Position numbers and translations under genes: made by a program
Origin: Streptomyces katrae
Lineage (GTDB): Bacteria > Actinomycetota > Actinomycetes > Streptomycetales > Streptomycetaceae
Assembly (NCBI RefSeq): GCF_002028425.1
Contig: NZ_CP020042.1
Coordinates: 310,001 to 374,000 of the forward strand
Length of the DNA: 64,000 nt
Reading direction: 5' to 3'
Shown: positions 8,740 through 16,983 of the stretch, piece by piece
How positions within the stretch are numbered: the stretch's first letter is position 1
Layout of the letters: every line of letters begins with the position of its first letter
The notes under the pieces: generated by a model
The model's database searches: none
The model's input: only the letters and a program-made list of their open reading frames with translations
What the model was told of the DNA's origin: nothing

Positions 8740-9915
8740 CTAGGAGACGCCCTGCCGTCCGGCGGGGACACGGTCCGTCCCCGGCACGGCCGGCTGCCCG
8801 GGCAGGCCGCCCGGCTCCGGCCGGGGCGGGGCCGCCGCCACCCGGATGTCCTGGATCCCGCGGCGCAGCGCGGCGCCCAGCCGCCGGCCCAGCGGGCGTT
8901 CGACGAGGCGGTGGAGGGCCCAGGCCGACAGCAGCATGGAGGCGGTGGTGCCGAGGGCCAGGGGCACGGGAGCGACGCGGTCCCGGAAGTGGTGGATGAG
9001 CGTCAGCCCGGCCATCATGTGGATCAGGTAGAGCGGGTAGCTGAGCGCGCCGGCGTGCGGGAGCCAGCGCCACCGGATGCCGTCCAGGGTGCCAAGCGCG
9101 AGGGCGGCCATGACGGCGAAGCCCAGCAGGATGACCAGGTGGGCCGGCCACAGGGGCGTCCGCTCGGTGACGGCCGCGCCGAGGCTCGAGGTCATGCGGC
9201 CGTACACGTAGTGCTGCGCGAGCAGGAACTGGATGCCGACGATGACCCACAGGACGGCGTTCGGCCCGAAGCGGCGCATCAGGTGGAAGGCGATGCCGGC
9301 GATGAAGTACGGGGAGGCGGACGGCATGGCGAAGAAGGAGAGCACCCCTTCGTCGGCGGTCGGGGCCACCACCCCGGCCAGGGTCCACGTCCCGCAGAAG
9401 AGCACGCAGTTGCGGTAGGTCAGCCCGCGCAGGACGACGAGCGCGAACAGCGCGTAGAACTTGAGCTCCACGAAGAGGGTCCAGTACGCGTCGTCGACGT
9501 TCGGGACCCCGAGGCCGCCCTGCAGCATCGACAGGTTCACCACGACGTCGGTGTACTTGACGCCCGGCCGCACCTCGGGCCAGAGCAGCAGCACCAGCGA
9601 GGTGAACACCACGCCCGCCCAGTAGGCGGGGAAGAGGCGGGCGACGCGGGAGGCCGCGAAGTCGCCCAGGCCGCGGCCCCAGGCGCTCATGCAGATGACG
9701 AACCCGCTGACGAGGAAGAAGATCTCGACACCCAGCCAGCCGTAGACGGCGAAGCGGCGGGCCAGCGGGAAGACGTCCGTGGTCGGTTCGCCCCAGGCAC
9801 TTGCCAAGGCCACGTAGTGGTAGAAGACGACGGCCAGGGCGGCCAGGACCCGTATGCCGTCCAGGACGGCCAGGCGGCGGGGCTCGCCTGGCCGTTCCGG
9901 TATGCGCGCTCTCAT
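8740..9915 (-). CDS. Membrane acyltransferase 3 family protein
   Basis: A 391-aa integral membrane protein with about ten hydrophobic segments. It opens with RRLAVLDGIRVLAALAVVFYHY, the typical acyltransferase-3 start in which the His of FYH is conserved. GVEIFFLVSGFVI at about residue 74-86 and a late SYPLYLIHM complete the family signature. Members transfer acetyl or other acyl groups to sugars, peptidoglycan, lipids or antibiotics at the membrane. The substrate cannot be told from context. ATG 9915 is chosen; the upstream extension is low-complexity and unrelated. The soluble C-terminal tail is Pro- and Gly-rich. It stands alone between the M4 terminator and the RidA gene. Confidence 0.85.
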   Translation of the reverse strand: MRARIPERPGEPRRLAVLDGIRVLAALAVVFYHYVALASAWGEPTTDVFPLARRFAVYGWLGVEIFFLVSGFVICMSAWGRGLGDFAASRVARLFPAYWAGVVFTSLVLLLWPEVRPGVKYTDVVVNLSMLQGGLGVPNVDDAYWTLFVELKFYALFALVVLRGLTYRNCVLFCGTWTLAGVVAPTADEGVLSFFAMPSASPYFIAGIAFHLMRRFGPNAVLWVIVGIQFLLAQHYVYGRMTSSLGAAVTERTPLWPAHLVILLGFAVMAALALGTLDGIRWRWLPHAGALSYPLYLIHMMAGLTLIHHFRDRVAPVPLALGTTASMLLSAWALHRLVERPLGRRLGAALRRGIQDIRVAAAPPRPEPGGLPGQPAVPGTDRVPAGRQGVS

Positions 9916-10022
9916 CCCTCTTCCGCCCCCTTGCCCGCACTGCCGTCCGATTACCGATGCGTAAAGTCGTCGGCACTGTACAGCGCGTCCACAGCCGGGC
10001 CACAGGGGCGGACGGCCGGACA

Positions 10023-10037
10023 CGGGGCGGCGCCCCG
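10023..10037 (-). terminator. Short GC hairpin downstream of the RidA gene
   Basis: CGGGGC-GGC-GCCCCG forms a 6-bp stem with a 3-base loop, about 30 bp beyond the RidA stop. It is a plausible but weak terminator for that leftward transcript. Confidence 0.35.
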
Positions 10038-10066
10038 GCGAAGGGCGGCCTCGGAGCGAGGGCCGG

Positions 10067-10576
10067 TCAGGAGCGCGGGGAGACCTGGACGATGGCCTCG
10101 ATCTCCACGAGCTGCTCGGGGACGGACATGTCGCTGACTCCGACGATGGTGTCGGTCGTGCGGTGGTTGCCGACGTACTCCTTGTGCAGCCGCGCGGCCG
10201 TGTCGAAGTTCTTGCGCAGGTCCTTGGTGAAGATCTTCATGCTGATGATCTGGCTGCGCGGGACCCGGTAGTGCGCGAGGACCTTGTCCAGGTTGTCGAA
10301 CGCCGTGCGGACCTGCTTCTCGAAGTCGCCGGCGCCCACGAAGTTCCCGGCCGCGTCATGCGACACCTGCCCCGAGATGTAGACGGTGTCCCCGGCCCTG
10401 ATGCCCTGCGAGTACCCGTAGGACTCCTCCCACGGCACCCCGAACCCGAAGTGGTCCCAGCCCCGGCGGGCCTGGTCCTGCGCGCTGGCACCCTGCGGTC
10501 CCGTGAAGGTGATCGTCGCGGCCACCATCGCCGCCGCCACGGCACCGATGCCGAACCTGCGCCCTGCCTTGGTCAT
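10067..10576 (-). CDS. Secreted RidA/YjgF family protein
   Basis: A 169-aa protein with an N-terminal export signal (GIGAVAAAMVAATITFTGPQGASA) followed by a complete RidA fold. The core is YSQGIRAGDTVYISGQVSHD, followed by FDNLDKVLAHY and the C-terminal VEIEAIVQV. RidA enzymes hydrolyse reactive enamine/imine intermediates in the cytoplasm. The usual active-site Arg before E-(I/A)-x-A is replaced here (MSVPEQLVEIEAI), which suggests a non-deaminase member of the superfamily. Export is the odd feature, since most RidA proteins are cytosolic. ATG 10576 gives an intact signal peptide. It is probably monocistronic. Confidence 0.8.
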   Translation of the reverse strand: MTKAGRRFGIGAVAAAMVAATITFTGPQGASAQDQARRGWDHFGFGVPWEESYGYSQGIRAGDTVYISGQVSHDAAGNFVGAGDFEKQVRTAFDNLDKVLAHYRVPRSQIISMKIFTKDLRKNFDTAARLHKEYVGNHRTTDTIVGVSDMSVPEQLVEIEAIVQVSPRS

Positions 10577-10697
10577 TCGGTCTGTCCCTTCGTCCCGGTG
10601 GAGCCTGGAGCAACGACGCTGTCACGGGGGAAAGGAGAACTCCTCGTACGGGGATCGAGTACGCGTCAGCGGGCCGGACGGGGCGGCGAGGGGAGTC

Positions 10698-10919
10698 TCA
10701 GCCGGCCGGGGGGTTCTCGGACTCCCAGCGGAGGAGGTCGCCCGGCTGGCATTCGAGGGCCTCGCAGAGGGCGGCGAGCGTGGCGAAGCGGACCGCCTTG
10801 GCGCGGCCGTTCTTGAGCACCGCAAGGTTGGCGGGAGTGATGCCCACGCGGTCGGCCAGTTCACCCACCGACATCTTCCGCCTGGCCAGCATCACGTCGA
10901 TGTCGACGGCGATCGGCAT
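10698..10919 (-). CDS. XRE/YozG-type helix-turn-helix regulator
   Basis: A 73-aa DNA-binding protein consisting of almost nothing but a Cro/C1 helix-turn-helix: VGELADRVGITPANLAVLKN, then AVRFATLAALCEALECQPGD. Small proteins of this kind are regularly paired with a DUF2975 membrane protein in Gram-positive bacteria. Its ATG shares one base with the stop of the DUF2975 gene (TGATG), indicating translational coupling. It probably binds the TATCGA-type palindrome upstream of the pair and represses its own operon. Confidence 0.85.
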   Translation of the reverse strand: MPIAVDIDVMLARRKMSVGELADRVGITPANLAVLKNGRAKAVRFATLAALCEALECQPGDLLRWESENPPAG

Positions 10920-11404
10920 CAGATCACCTCGTCCAGCTCGGCCTGCAACTGGTCCGCTTCGGCGTAGCGGGCCACCGCCTGGGCGAGCAGCATCCGCAGC
11001 ACGAGCACGATCAGCGCGACCCCCAGGATGGCCACGCCCACCCCGCCCATGATGACGGTGACACCCGGGTCCTCCCGCTGGCCCGGTGCGTTCAGGGCCG
11101 TGACGGCGAACCACACGAGGGCGGCCGCGCCGATCGCGCCGATCACACCGTCCACGTAACGGAACGCGGCGTGGGAGAACACGGTTCCCCGCCGCACCAT
11201 GGTCACCAGCCGCCATACGCAGACCACGGTTACCTGGGCCGCCACCATGCCGAGGATCGTGACCAGGCGCAGCGGGGTCAGCGGGAGCGACCCGTCCTCG
11301 GGGTCGGTGGCCAGCGCCCACACCATCCCCGCCTGTACGAACACCGTGCCGGCGAGCACGACCACGAGCACGGCGCGGAGCGCACCCACTGTCAGCTTTC
11401 CCAT
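10919..11404 (-). CDS. DUF2975 membrane protein
   Basis: A 161-aa protein with four predicted transmembrane helices, at about residues 8-30, 44-66, 82-104 and 118-142, matching the DUF2975 family in length and helix pattern. The function of the family is unknown, but it is nearly always encoded next to a small XRE regulator, as here. It may sense membrane or metabolite state for that regulator, which is inference. ATG 11404 has AAGGGTGAG upstream. It is the first gene of a two-gene leftward operon. Confidence 0.8.
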   Translation of the reverse strand: MGKLTVGALRAVLVVVLAGTVFVQAGMVWALATDPEDGSLPLTPLRLVTILGMVAAQVTVVCVWRLVTMVRRGTVFSHAAFRYVDGVIGAIGAAALVWFAVTALNAPGQREDPGVTVIMGGVGVAILGVALIVLVLRMLLAQAVARYAEADQLQAELDEVI

Positions 11405-11439
11405 GACGACTCACCCTTCCATCGACTCACGATGGGAAT

Positions 11440-11456
11440 CTATCGAATGTCGATAG
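11440..11456. promoter_or_regulatory. Palindromic operator upstream of the DUF2975/XRE operon
   Basis: CTATCGA-ATG-TCGATAG is a perfect 7-bp inverted repeat centred 44 bp before the DUF2975 start. A related half-site, ATCGAC, lies at 11421. The position overlaps the expected promoter, consistent with autorepression by the XRE protein. Confidence 0.6.
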
Positions 11457-11481
11457 GTGAGGCAAGCGGTCGCCGCCTGGT

Positions 11482-12081
11482 TCAGTGCCCGCCCCTCGGC
11501 GGCTCGCAGCCGGTGCCGTCGGGGTATCCGCCGAAGGCCTCCGCCGTGGTGGACCCGCTGTTCAGCATCCCTTCCACGCACCAGGGGGAGGCGCCGATGT
11601 CGATGAGGAACCCGACCACGGTGGGACCGTTCTGGTAGGTCCGCACCTTTCCCGCGGGATAGCCGAGGCCGGTGAGTGCGCCGTGGACGTGGCCGGGGGT
11701 GAAGTCGCCGCGCCGGCGCAGCGGTTCGAGGGCGCCCTTGACGCGCCCCTCGGCCGCGAGGCCGTCGCAGCGGCTCTGGCCGTGCAGGCGGAGCGGAATC
11801 CTGAAGGCGTGGTTCTCGGCGTAGTGGTCGGGGGGCGAAGCGTCCGGCCCGGAACCGGTGGCGGCCGTGGGCGCCGGCGGTGCGGAACTCTCGCCCGGGC
11901 AGGGGAAGTCCGCCGGTGCGCTCGGGGCGGCCACCGGGGTGCCGACGGGTGTGGGGCCCGAGGAGAGGGACGCGCCGGGGGCCACGCCGGCCCGCTGCGT
12001 GCCGCACCCCGCCGCCAGCAGGAGCACCACCGCGAACGGCAGCGTCCAGAGCCCGGCCGTCTTCTTTCCGTGATTCGTCAT
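11482..12081 (-). CDS. Putative lipoprotein of unknown function
   Basis: A 199-aa protein with a type II signal peptide: FAVVLLLAAGC gives lipobox Cys at about residue 26. A Pro/Ala/Ser-rich linker follows, then a small globular domain from about residue 88 (YAENHAFRIPLRLHGQSRC) to the end. Three further cysteines (in SRCDG, PWCVEG, GTGCEPP) may form disulfides outside the membrane. No family is recognised. ATG 12081 immediately precedes the signal sequence. It lies divergently just upstream of a broken arylamine N-acetyltransferase remnant and is otherwise alone. Confidence 0.7.
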   Translation of the reverse strand: MTNHGKKTAGLWTLPFAVVLLLAAGCGTQRAGVAPGASLSSGPTPVGTPVAAPSAPADFPCPGESSAPPAPTAATGSGPDASPPDHYAENHAFRIPLRLHGQSRCDGLAAEGRVKGALEPLRRRGDFTPGHVHGALTGLGYPAGKVRTYQNGPTVVGFLIDIGASPWCVEGMLNSGSTTAEAFGGYPDGTGCEPPRGGH

Positions 12082-12083
12082 GC

Positions 12084-12266
12084 TCCCGGCTCACCCGGGA
12101 CGGCGGGCGGATCACGCTGCGGGACCACACGCTCATCACCACCTCGGCCGACGGCGACCGCACGGAAAAGGGGCTGGCGAGCGACGAGGAGGTACGGGCC
12201 GTCTACCGCGCGGAGTTCGGCATCGTGCTCGACCGGCTTCCGGTGCCGCTCCATCCCCGGGACTGA
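12084..12266 (+). pseudogene. C-terminal remnant of an arylamine N-acetyltransferase
   Basis: About 60 codons read SRLTRDGGRITLRDHTLITT and continue through ASDEEVRAVYRAEFGIVLDR to a stop at 12266. This matches the last part of arylamine N-acetyltransferases, where a D-x-E-(L/V)-x-x-x-Y-R-x-x-F-G-I-x-L-D motif precedes the end. The catalytic Cys-His-Asp portion is entirely missing. The frame upstream overlaps the lipoprotein gene antisense and shows no family similarity, so this is a deletion remnant and not a start-site problem. Confidence 0.6.
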
Positions 12267-12327
12267 GGGGGGAAGGGCAGGCGGGCCGGTGCCGTAACCG
12301 GGGGACGGCCGCGGCGTTGGGTCCCGT

Positions 12328-12543
12328 GTGACACTTGACGATCTCTACACCGACATCGTGGCCGAGGAAGTCGACGCGGACGCCGACGCCGGGCCCGAGC
12401 GGCTGCCGATGCTCACCTACCGCGAGGCCGTGCTCGCGCTCGCCGTGCTCGGCGCCGTCGCCGAGGGCGAGACCGGTGAGGAGGTGCGCACCACCGCCCG
12501 CGCCCTGGGCACCCGCCTCGGCATGCGCCTGCCCGCCGGCTGA
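12328..12543 (+). CDS. Small acidic protein of unknown function
   Basis: A 71-aa protein starting at GTG. The N-terminal half is strongly acidic (VAEEVDADADAG) and the C-terminal half is probably helical (YREAVLALAVLGAV). No family or motif is recognised. Coding is supported by codon bias and by placement 30 bp before the HAD gene, with which it probably forms an operon. Confidence 0.5.
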   Translation: MTLDDLYTDIVAEEVDADADAGPERLPMLTYREAVLALAVLGAVAEGETGEEVRTTARALGTRLGMRLPAG

Positions 12544-12573
12544 GCGGTGGGGGCGGGGCCCTATGCTGCGGGG

Positions 12574-13233
12574 ATGATCAAGCCCATCGAACTCGTCATA
12601 TTCGACTGCGACGGCGTGCTGGTCGACAGCGAGCGCATCGCCGCACGCGTGCAGGTGGCCCTCGGAGCCGAGCTGGGCTGGCCGCTGACCGAGGACGAGG
12701 TCGTGGACCGGTTCATCGGACGCTCGCACGCCGCCATCCGGGAGCAGATCGCCGGCCGGCTCGGCCAGGACGTGGCCGCGGTCTGGTCGCAGCGGTTCGA
12801 GGAGCTCCACCGGGAGGCCGTCGACGCGGGACTCGCGCCCGTCGACGGCCTGCCCGAGGCCCTGGACGCACTCGACGCGCTCGCCCTGCCGTCCTGCGTC
12901 GCCTCCAGCGGCTCCCACGACAAGATGCGGCACACCCTCGGCCGGACCGGACTCCACGCACGTTTCGCCGGGCGCATCTACAGCGCGAGCGAGGTCTCCC
13001 GCGGCAAGCCGGCCCCCGACCTGTTCCTGCACGCGGCCCGGAGCATGGGCGTCGACCCGGCGGCCTGCGTCGTGGTCGAGGACAGCCGGCCCGGCGTCCA
13101 CGCCGCCCGGGCCGCCGGGATGCGCTCCCTCGGCTACGCCGGCGGGCTGACCCCCGCCGGGCGCCTCGAGGGCCCGGACACCACCGTCTTCCACGACATG
13201 CGCGAACTGCCCGCGCTCATCGCCGCCCTGTAG
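12574..13233 (+). CDS. HAD-superfamily phosphatase (beta-phosphoglucomutase/GPH-like)
   Basis: A 219-aa haloacid-dehalogenase hydrolase, subfamily IA. Motif I is FDCDGVLVDSE (nucleophile and acid/base Asp at about 10 and 12). Motif II is VASSGSH, motif III is the Lys in RGKPAPDLF, and motif IV is VVEDSRPGV. The helical cap between motifs I and II is the variant-3 type seen in phosphatases of small sugar or glycerol phosphates. The substrate cannot be chosen from sequence. ATG 12574 is used because it sits directly before IKPIELVIFDCDG. Confidence 0.88.
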   Translation: MIKPIELVIFDCDGVLVDSERIAARVQVALGAELGWPLTEDEVVDRFIGRSHAAIREQIAGRLGQDVAAVWSQRFEELHREAVDAGLAPVDGLPEALDALDALALPSCVASSGSHDKMRHTLGRTGLHARFAGRIYSASEVSRGKPAPDLFLHAARSMGVDPAACVVVEDSRPGVHAARAAGMRSLGYAGGLTPAGRLEGPDTTVFHDMRELPALIAAL

Positions 13234-13286
13234 CCGGCGCGGAGCACAGGTCCGCACCGGAGCCGGTGGCAGGGGCGGAGCCCATG

Positions 13287-13961
13287 TCAGGGGCGGGGGT
13301 GGCCCGGGTGCTGGTGGGGCTGGTGCGGCGGGTAGGGCTCGTAGCCCTGCCAGGGCTGGGGCTGCGCCGGCTGCTCGGGCCGGGTGCCGCGGAGCAGGGC
13401 GTCGAAGCGGTCGTACAGGTCGCGGCCCCGCTCCGGCGGGGGGACGTAGGCGGTGACGGAGCCGTCGGTGAGCCGGACCGTCACCACGTCGCCGCCCCGG
13501 GGGTCGCACTGGTACCAGACTCCGGCGAGGGCCGTGGCGGGTACCCAGCCGCGCCGGGTCTCGGGACCCCCGCCGCCCAGTCGGCGCCGCAGCGCCCGCC
13601 GGTAGGCCGGGAACAGCAGGCCCGGCAGCGTCAGCACGGCGAGCAGGACGATCAGGACGTCCGCGACCACGCCGCTCGCCCAGTGCACCAGCGCGATCAG
13701 GGCCCCGTAGCAGAGCGCGACGAGGAACAGCACGATGCAGGCCGTGAGGGCGGCCTCCGGCGCGCCGGTCGTGCGGAGCAGGCTGTAGAGGCCGGTCAGG
13801 GCGAGCAGCACCAGGGCGGTGACGCAGCCGGCCCCCTCACCGAGGAAGGTGTCGGCGAAGGAGGCGGCGCGCCGGTCCGGGGTGACGGCGTAGCCGTGGT
13901 CGTGGAACCGGACGGTGCGCCGCCCGCCCGGTGCGGCGTTCACGCCCTTGATCTCGTACAT
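13287..13961 (-). CDS. Membrane protein with Pro/His-rich tail
   Basis: A 224-aa protein of unknown function. A short soluble N-terminus (MYEIKGVNAAPGGRRTVRFH) precedes three to four hydrophobic segments between about residues 45 and 115. A small soluble domain follows (VWYQCDPRGGDVVTVRLTDG), then a low-complexity tail rich in Pro, Gln and His (YPPHQPHQHPGH). The tail could bind metal, but this is speculative. ATG 13961 is preferred because the alternative upstream frame has no coding character. It is divergent from the VanW gene. Confidence 0.65.
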   Translation of the reverse strand: MYEIKGVNAAPGGRRTVRFHDHGYAVTPDRRAASFADTFLGEGAGCVTALVLLALTGLYSLLRTTGAPEAALTACIVLFLVALCYGALIALVHWASGVVADVLIVLLAVLTLPGLLFPAYRRALRRRLGGGGPETRRGWVPATALAGVWYQCDPRGGDVVTVRLTDGSVTAYVPPPERGRDLYDRFDALLRGTRPEQPAQPQPWQGYEPYPPHQPHQHPGHPRP

Positions 13962-14163
13962 GGCCAAAACGCTATCCTCCGCGTCCCGGGCGAGGTGGAC
14001 CGCCCCCGGAGGGGTGCTGTGCGAGCGGAGGGCGGGCTTCCGTTGTGCGTGAGAACCGGCACATTTTTGTCCTTTTTGGCCAAGATGGCTGGATCCTTGT
14101 CTGCGGTCGTACCCCGGAGCACCCGGAATCCCCGAGCCCCCGAGCCCCGCCCCCAGGAGAGAC

Positions 14164-15132
14164 ATGCGACGCGCACACCGCCTGACCGACCACCGGCGGT
14201 TCGGACTGCCCGCGATGGCGGGGGCCGCCGCACTCGGCCTCGGCCTCACCCTGCTGATCCCGGCCGGTCACGCCTCCGGCGCCGAGGTGCCGCCGGTGGC
14301 CGGGCAGGCGGCCGGGGCGGTGGCCGGCCGGGTGGGCGGTGCGGCGGAGGGCCGTCAGGTGGTGTCCTCGTTCACGGTGAACTTCCCCGCCGCCCCGTAC
14401 CGCACCACCAACATCGGGCGGGCCGTCCAGCTGATCGACGGTTCGGTGGTCGCCCCGGGCCAGACCTGGAGCTTCAACCGGACCGTCGGCGAGCGCACCA
14501 AGGAGAACGGTTTCGTCGACGGAGTCATGATCAACGACGGCCGCTACGTGAAGGCGCCGGGCGGCGGTGTCTCCAGCGTGGCGACGGCCGTGTACAACGC
14601 CGTGTTCTTCTCGGGCGCCCCGTTCGTGGAGCACGGCGCCCACTCCTTCTACATCGAGCGCTACCCCGAGGGCCGCGAGGCCACCGTCGCCTGGGGCACC
14701 CTCGACCTGCGCTGGAGGAACGACTCCAGCCACCCCCTGACCATCCGGGCCGAGTCCACCGACACCTCGGTGACCATCACCCTGATCGGCACGCGGCAGT
14801 ACGACGCGGTACGCGCCACCCAGGGGCCCCGCACGAACGTCGTCCCGCCCGCCAAGCGCGAGGCCTCCGGCCCCGACTGCCAGGCGCAGACCCCGCTCGA
14901 GGGGTTCGACGTGGCGGTCGACCGCGTGTTCGTCCACCAGGGCCGGGAGGTCGGGCGGGAGACGTTCCGCACCCACTACACCCCGCGCGACGAGGTCGTC
15001 TGCGCCGCGACCCCCTCGCAGAGCCCGCCCCCCTCGCAGAGCCCGGCCCCGTCGCAGAGCCCGGCCCCCTCGCAGAGCCCGGCCCCGTCCGTGAGCCCGG
15101 CTCCCGCCGCGCCGCAGCCGGGCCGCTCCTGA
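14164..15132 (+). CDS. Secreted VanW family protein
   Basis: A 322-aa exported protein. A signal peptide ends near residue 40 (LTLLIPAGHASGAE). The VanW domain spans about 65-265, with SFTVNFPAAPYRTTNIGRA, WSFNRTVGERTKENGF and the characteristic GGGVSSVATAVYNAVFFSG. VanW was first seen in vancomycin-resistance clusters, but its biochemical role is unknown. Most homologues, like this one, occur outside them and may act at the cell wall. The last 45 residues are four copies of PSQSPAP-like repeats, a typical wall-spanning or linker region. AGGAGAGAC precedes the ATG. Confidence 0.88.
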   Translation: MRRAHRLTDHRRFGLPAMAGAAALGLGLTLLIPAGHASGAEVPPVAGQAAGAVAGRVGGAAEGRQVVSSFTVNFPAAPYRTTNIGRAVQLIDGSVVAPGQTWSFNRTVGERTKENGFVDGVMINDGRYVKAPGGGVSSVATAVYNAVFFSGAPFVEHGAHSFYIERYPEGREATVAWGTLDLRWRNDSSHPLTIRAESTDTSVTITLIGTRQYDAVRATQGPRTNVVPPAKREASGPDCQAQTPLEGFDVAVDRVFVHQGREVGRETFRTHYTPRDEVVCAATPSQSPPPSQSPAPSQSPAPSQSPAPSVSPAPAAPQPGRS

Positions 15133-15253
15133 GCCGCGCCCGGGAGTCCGTGCCGCCGGCGCCTTCCAGGTTGGCCGAAACCCGGACTCCCTCGTGCCCC
15201 GCGCCCTGACCTAGCCTGCGGTCCGAGCCAGGACGCAAACCGGGGGGACGCAC

Positions 15254-15574
15254 GTGACGCGGGAGACACAGGCGCACGGGCAGGACAGGCAGGACGCCTG
15301 CCTCGACGCGGTGGTGTGGGGCTGCTGCCCCGCCGGGGCCGGATGGTTCTGGATGGCCCGCCACACCGCCTGGGACGGCACCGTGCGGCGTACCGCGCAC
15401 GGCTGGCGCGAGACCCGGGACGACGCGACGCGCGAGGGCGCCGCCGCGGCCCGCGGGCTCGCCTCCGGCACCCGCGCCCAGGTGTTCCTGCGCCGGCGGG
15501 CCGCCGAGTACGCCCTGCGGATCCTGCTGGAGGAGAGCGGGGCCGCGGCCGCCCGCCGCCCCGCGCCCCGGTAG
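15254..15574 (+). CDS. Hypothetical protein
   Basis: A 106-aa product starting at GTG after GGGGGGACGCAC. It contains a hydrophobic stretch WGCCPAGAGWFWMARHTAW and a charged, probably helical C-terminus (FLRRRAAEYALRILLEE). No family is recognised. It is convergent with the conservon operon, from which a GC hairpin separates it. Confidence 0.5.
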   Translation: MTRETQAHGQDRQDACLDAVVWGCCPAGAGWFWMARHTAWDGTVRRTAHGWRETRDDATREGAAAARGLASGTRAQVFLRRRAAEYALRILLEESGAAAARRPAPR

Positions 15575-15575
15575 C

Positions 15576-15595
15576 ACCGGCGCGCGGGCGCCGGT
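15576..15595. terminator. GC hairpin between convergent genes
   Basis: ACCGGCGC-GCGG-GCGCCGGT forms a perfect 8-bp stem between the rightward hypothetical gene and the end of cvnD. It probably terminates both transcripts. Confidence 0.6.
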
Positions 15596-16221
15596 CAGAT
15601 CCGCGCCGGGCCTCCTGCCGGGGCTCCCGCGGGAGCCCCCGCCCGGGCGATGACCAGGTCGAGCAGGGCCAGCAGGCAGTCGCGCGCGTCCGCGCGGGAG
15701 CGGGCGTCCAGCAGGAGCACCGGGGTGGCGGGGTCCCTCAGGTGCAGGGCGGCGGCGATCTCCTCGGCCGTGTAGGGCTGTTCGCCGTGGAAGCAGTTCG
15801 CCCCGACGACGAACGGCAGCCCCCGGCTCTCGAAGAAGTCGATCGCCGGGAATCCCCGGTCCAGGCGGCGGGTGTCGACGAGCACGAGCGCCCCCAGAGC
15901 CCCGCTGAGCAGGTCGTCCCACATGAACCAGAACCGCTCCTGGCCGGGCGTGCCGAACAGGTAGAGGACGACCCCGGCTTCGGTGAGGGTGATCCTGCCG
16001 AAGTCCATCGCGACGGTGGTGAGGGTCTTGGACTCGATGCCGTCGAGGTCGTCGACACCGACCCCGGCACTCGTCAGGCGTTCCTCCGTACGCAGCGGTT
16101 CGATCTCGGAGACCGCCTCGACCAGGGTGGTCTTGCCGACTCCGAAGCCGCCGGCGATGAGGATCTTGACCGGGGACGCTTCCCGGGCGGCGGGGGCGAC
16201 GGAGGTGTCATATCCGGGCAA
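15595..16221 (-). CDS. cvnD: Conservon GTPase-like protein CvnD
   Basis: A 208-aa P-loop protein of the conservon GTPase family. The Walker A/G1 motif GGFGVGKTT is at about residues 24-32, G3 is GTPGQERFWFMW, and G4 is a GANCF-type variant in place of NKxD. It is the last gene of a four-gene cvnABCD operon and overlaps cvnC by 14 bp. In Streptomyces the Cvn proteins form a membrane-associated complex resembling eukaryotic G-protein-coupled systems and affect development and antibiotic production. CvnD is the nucleotide switch. Unlike many conservons, no cytochrome P450 gene follows. Confidence 0.92.
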   Translation of the reverse strand: MPGYDTSVAPAAREASPVKILIAGGFGVGKTTLVEAVSEIEPLRTEERLTSAGVGVDDLDGIESKTLTTVAMDFGRITLTEAGVVLYLFGTPGQERFWFMWDDLLSGALGALVLVDTRRLDRGFPAIDFFESRGLPFVVGANCFHGEQPYTAEEIAAALHLRDPATPVLLLDARSRADARDCLLALLDLVIARAGAPAGAPAGGPARI

Positions 16222-16579
16222 GGTTGTCCCTGATTTTCATGAGCAGGTGGACATTGGTGGTCTCGGCGCCCTCCAGGGGCGGCCGGTGGTCGATCAGCCC
16301 GCGGTCCGCGAGTTCGCCCAGCAGGAGCGTCATCGGCGTCAGGCGCATGTGCATGCGGGCGGCGATCTCGGCGACCGCCATCCCGGCGGGCGGCGCGCAC
16401 AGGGCCAGGACGGCCCGCCATTCGGTGGCCAGGCCGGGGTCGTCGTCGTCCGCGGGGACCGCCGCCACGATGGTGGTGTCCATCGTGAGGACGGTCTGCG
16501 GGGCGGCGGACGTGCGGCCGTCGGTGAGCGCGTACAGCCGGGTCCGGCGGGGGCTTCGGCGCTGCGGCTCGTCGGGCAT
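16208..16579 (-). CDS. cvnC: Conservon DUF742 protein CvnC
   Basis: A 123-aa DUF742 protein. The core contains VLALCAPPAGMAVAEIAARM, LTPMTLLLGELADRGLI and the conserved end LLMKIRDNLARI, a winged-helix-like fold. CvnC is a component of the conservon complex of unknown biochemical role. Its ATG shares one base with the cvnB stop (TAATG), and its 3' end overlaps cvnD, so translation is coupled along the operon. Confidence 0.92.
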   Translation of the reverse strand: MPDEPQRRSPRRTRLYALTDGRTSAAPQTVLTMDTTIVAAVPADDDDPGLATEWRAVLALCAPPAGMAVAEIAARMHMRLTPMTLLLGELADRGLIDHRPPLEGAETTNVHLLMKIRDNLARI

Positions 16580-16983
16580 TACGCGGTCGGCGCGGAGGTG
16601 CGCTCGGGGGTTCCCAGCCACTCGCCGAGCGCCTGGGCGGTCCGTACGGCCTCGCCGCCCAGTTCGCCGAGCCGCGCCTTGCGGGAGGTGACCACGATGA
16701 GCGTGCTGCCCTCCCCGCAGCCGACGACGCACAGGTAGCGGTCGTCCATCTCGACCAGCTGGCGGATGACCCGCCCGCCGTCGATCTCCCGGGATATCGC
16801 CTTCATGGTGGCGGCGATGCCGGAGGAGGCGGCCGCGATGCGCTCGGCCTGGTCCCGCTCCAGCAGGTAGGCGCTGAGTTTGATGCCGTCGTTGGACAGG
16901 AGCACGGCTCCCTGGATGCCGGCGATCCGGCTCAGGTTGTTGTCCAGGATGCCGTAGATCATGTCGCTGGATGTCGTCGTCAT
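16579..16983 (-). CDS. cvnB: Conservon roadblock/LC7 protein CvnB
   Basis: A 134-aa roadblock/LC7-domain protein (GAVLLSNDGIKLSAY and YLCVVGCGEGSTLIVVTS). In bacteria such proteins act as partners or GTPase-activating subunits of small GTPases such as MglA and, in conservons, CvnD. It overlaps cvnA by 4 bp (ATGA) and cvnC by one base. The length matches the family exactly. Confidence 0.93.
   Translation of the reverse strand: MTTTSSDMIYGILDNNLSRIAGIQGAVLLSNDGIKLSAYLLERDQAERIAAASSGIAATMKAISREIDGGRVIRQLVEMDDRYLCVVGCGEGSTLIVVTSRKARLGELGGEAVRTAQALGEWLGTPERTSAPTA

Noticed and set aside
15012..15120. Short DNA tandem repeat at the end of the VanW gene
   Set aside because: It simply encodes the PSQSPAP linker of the protein and needs no separate mobile or regulatory explanation.
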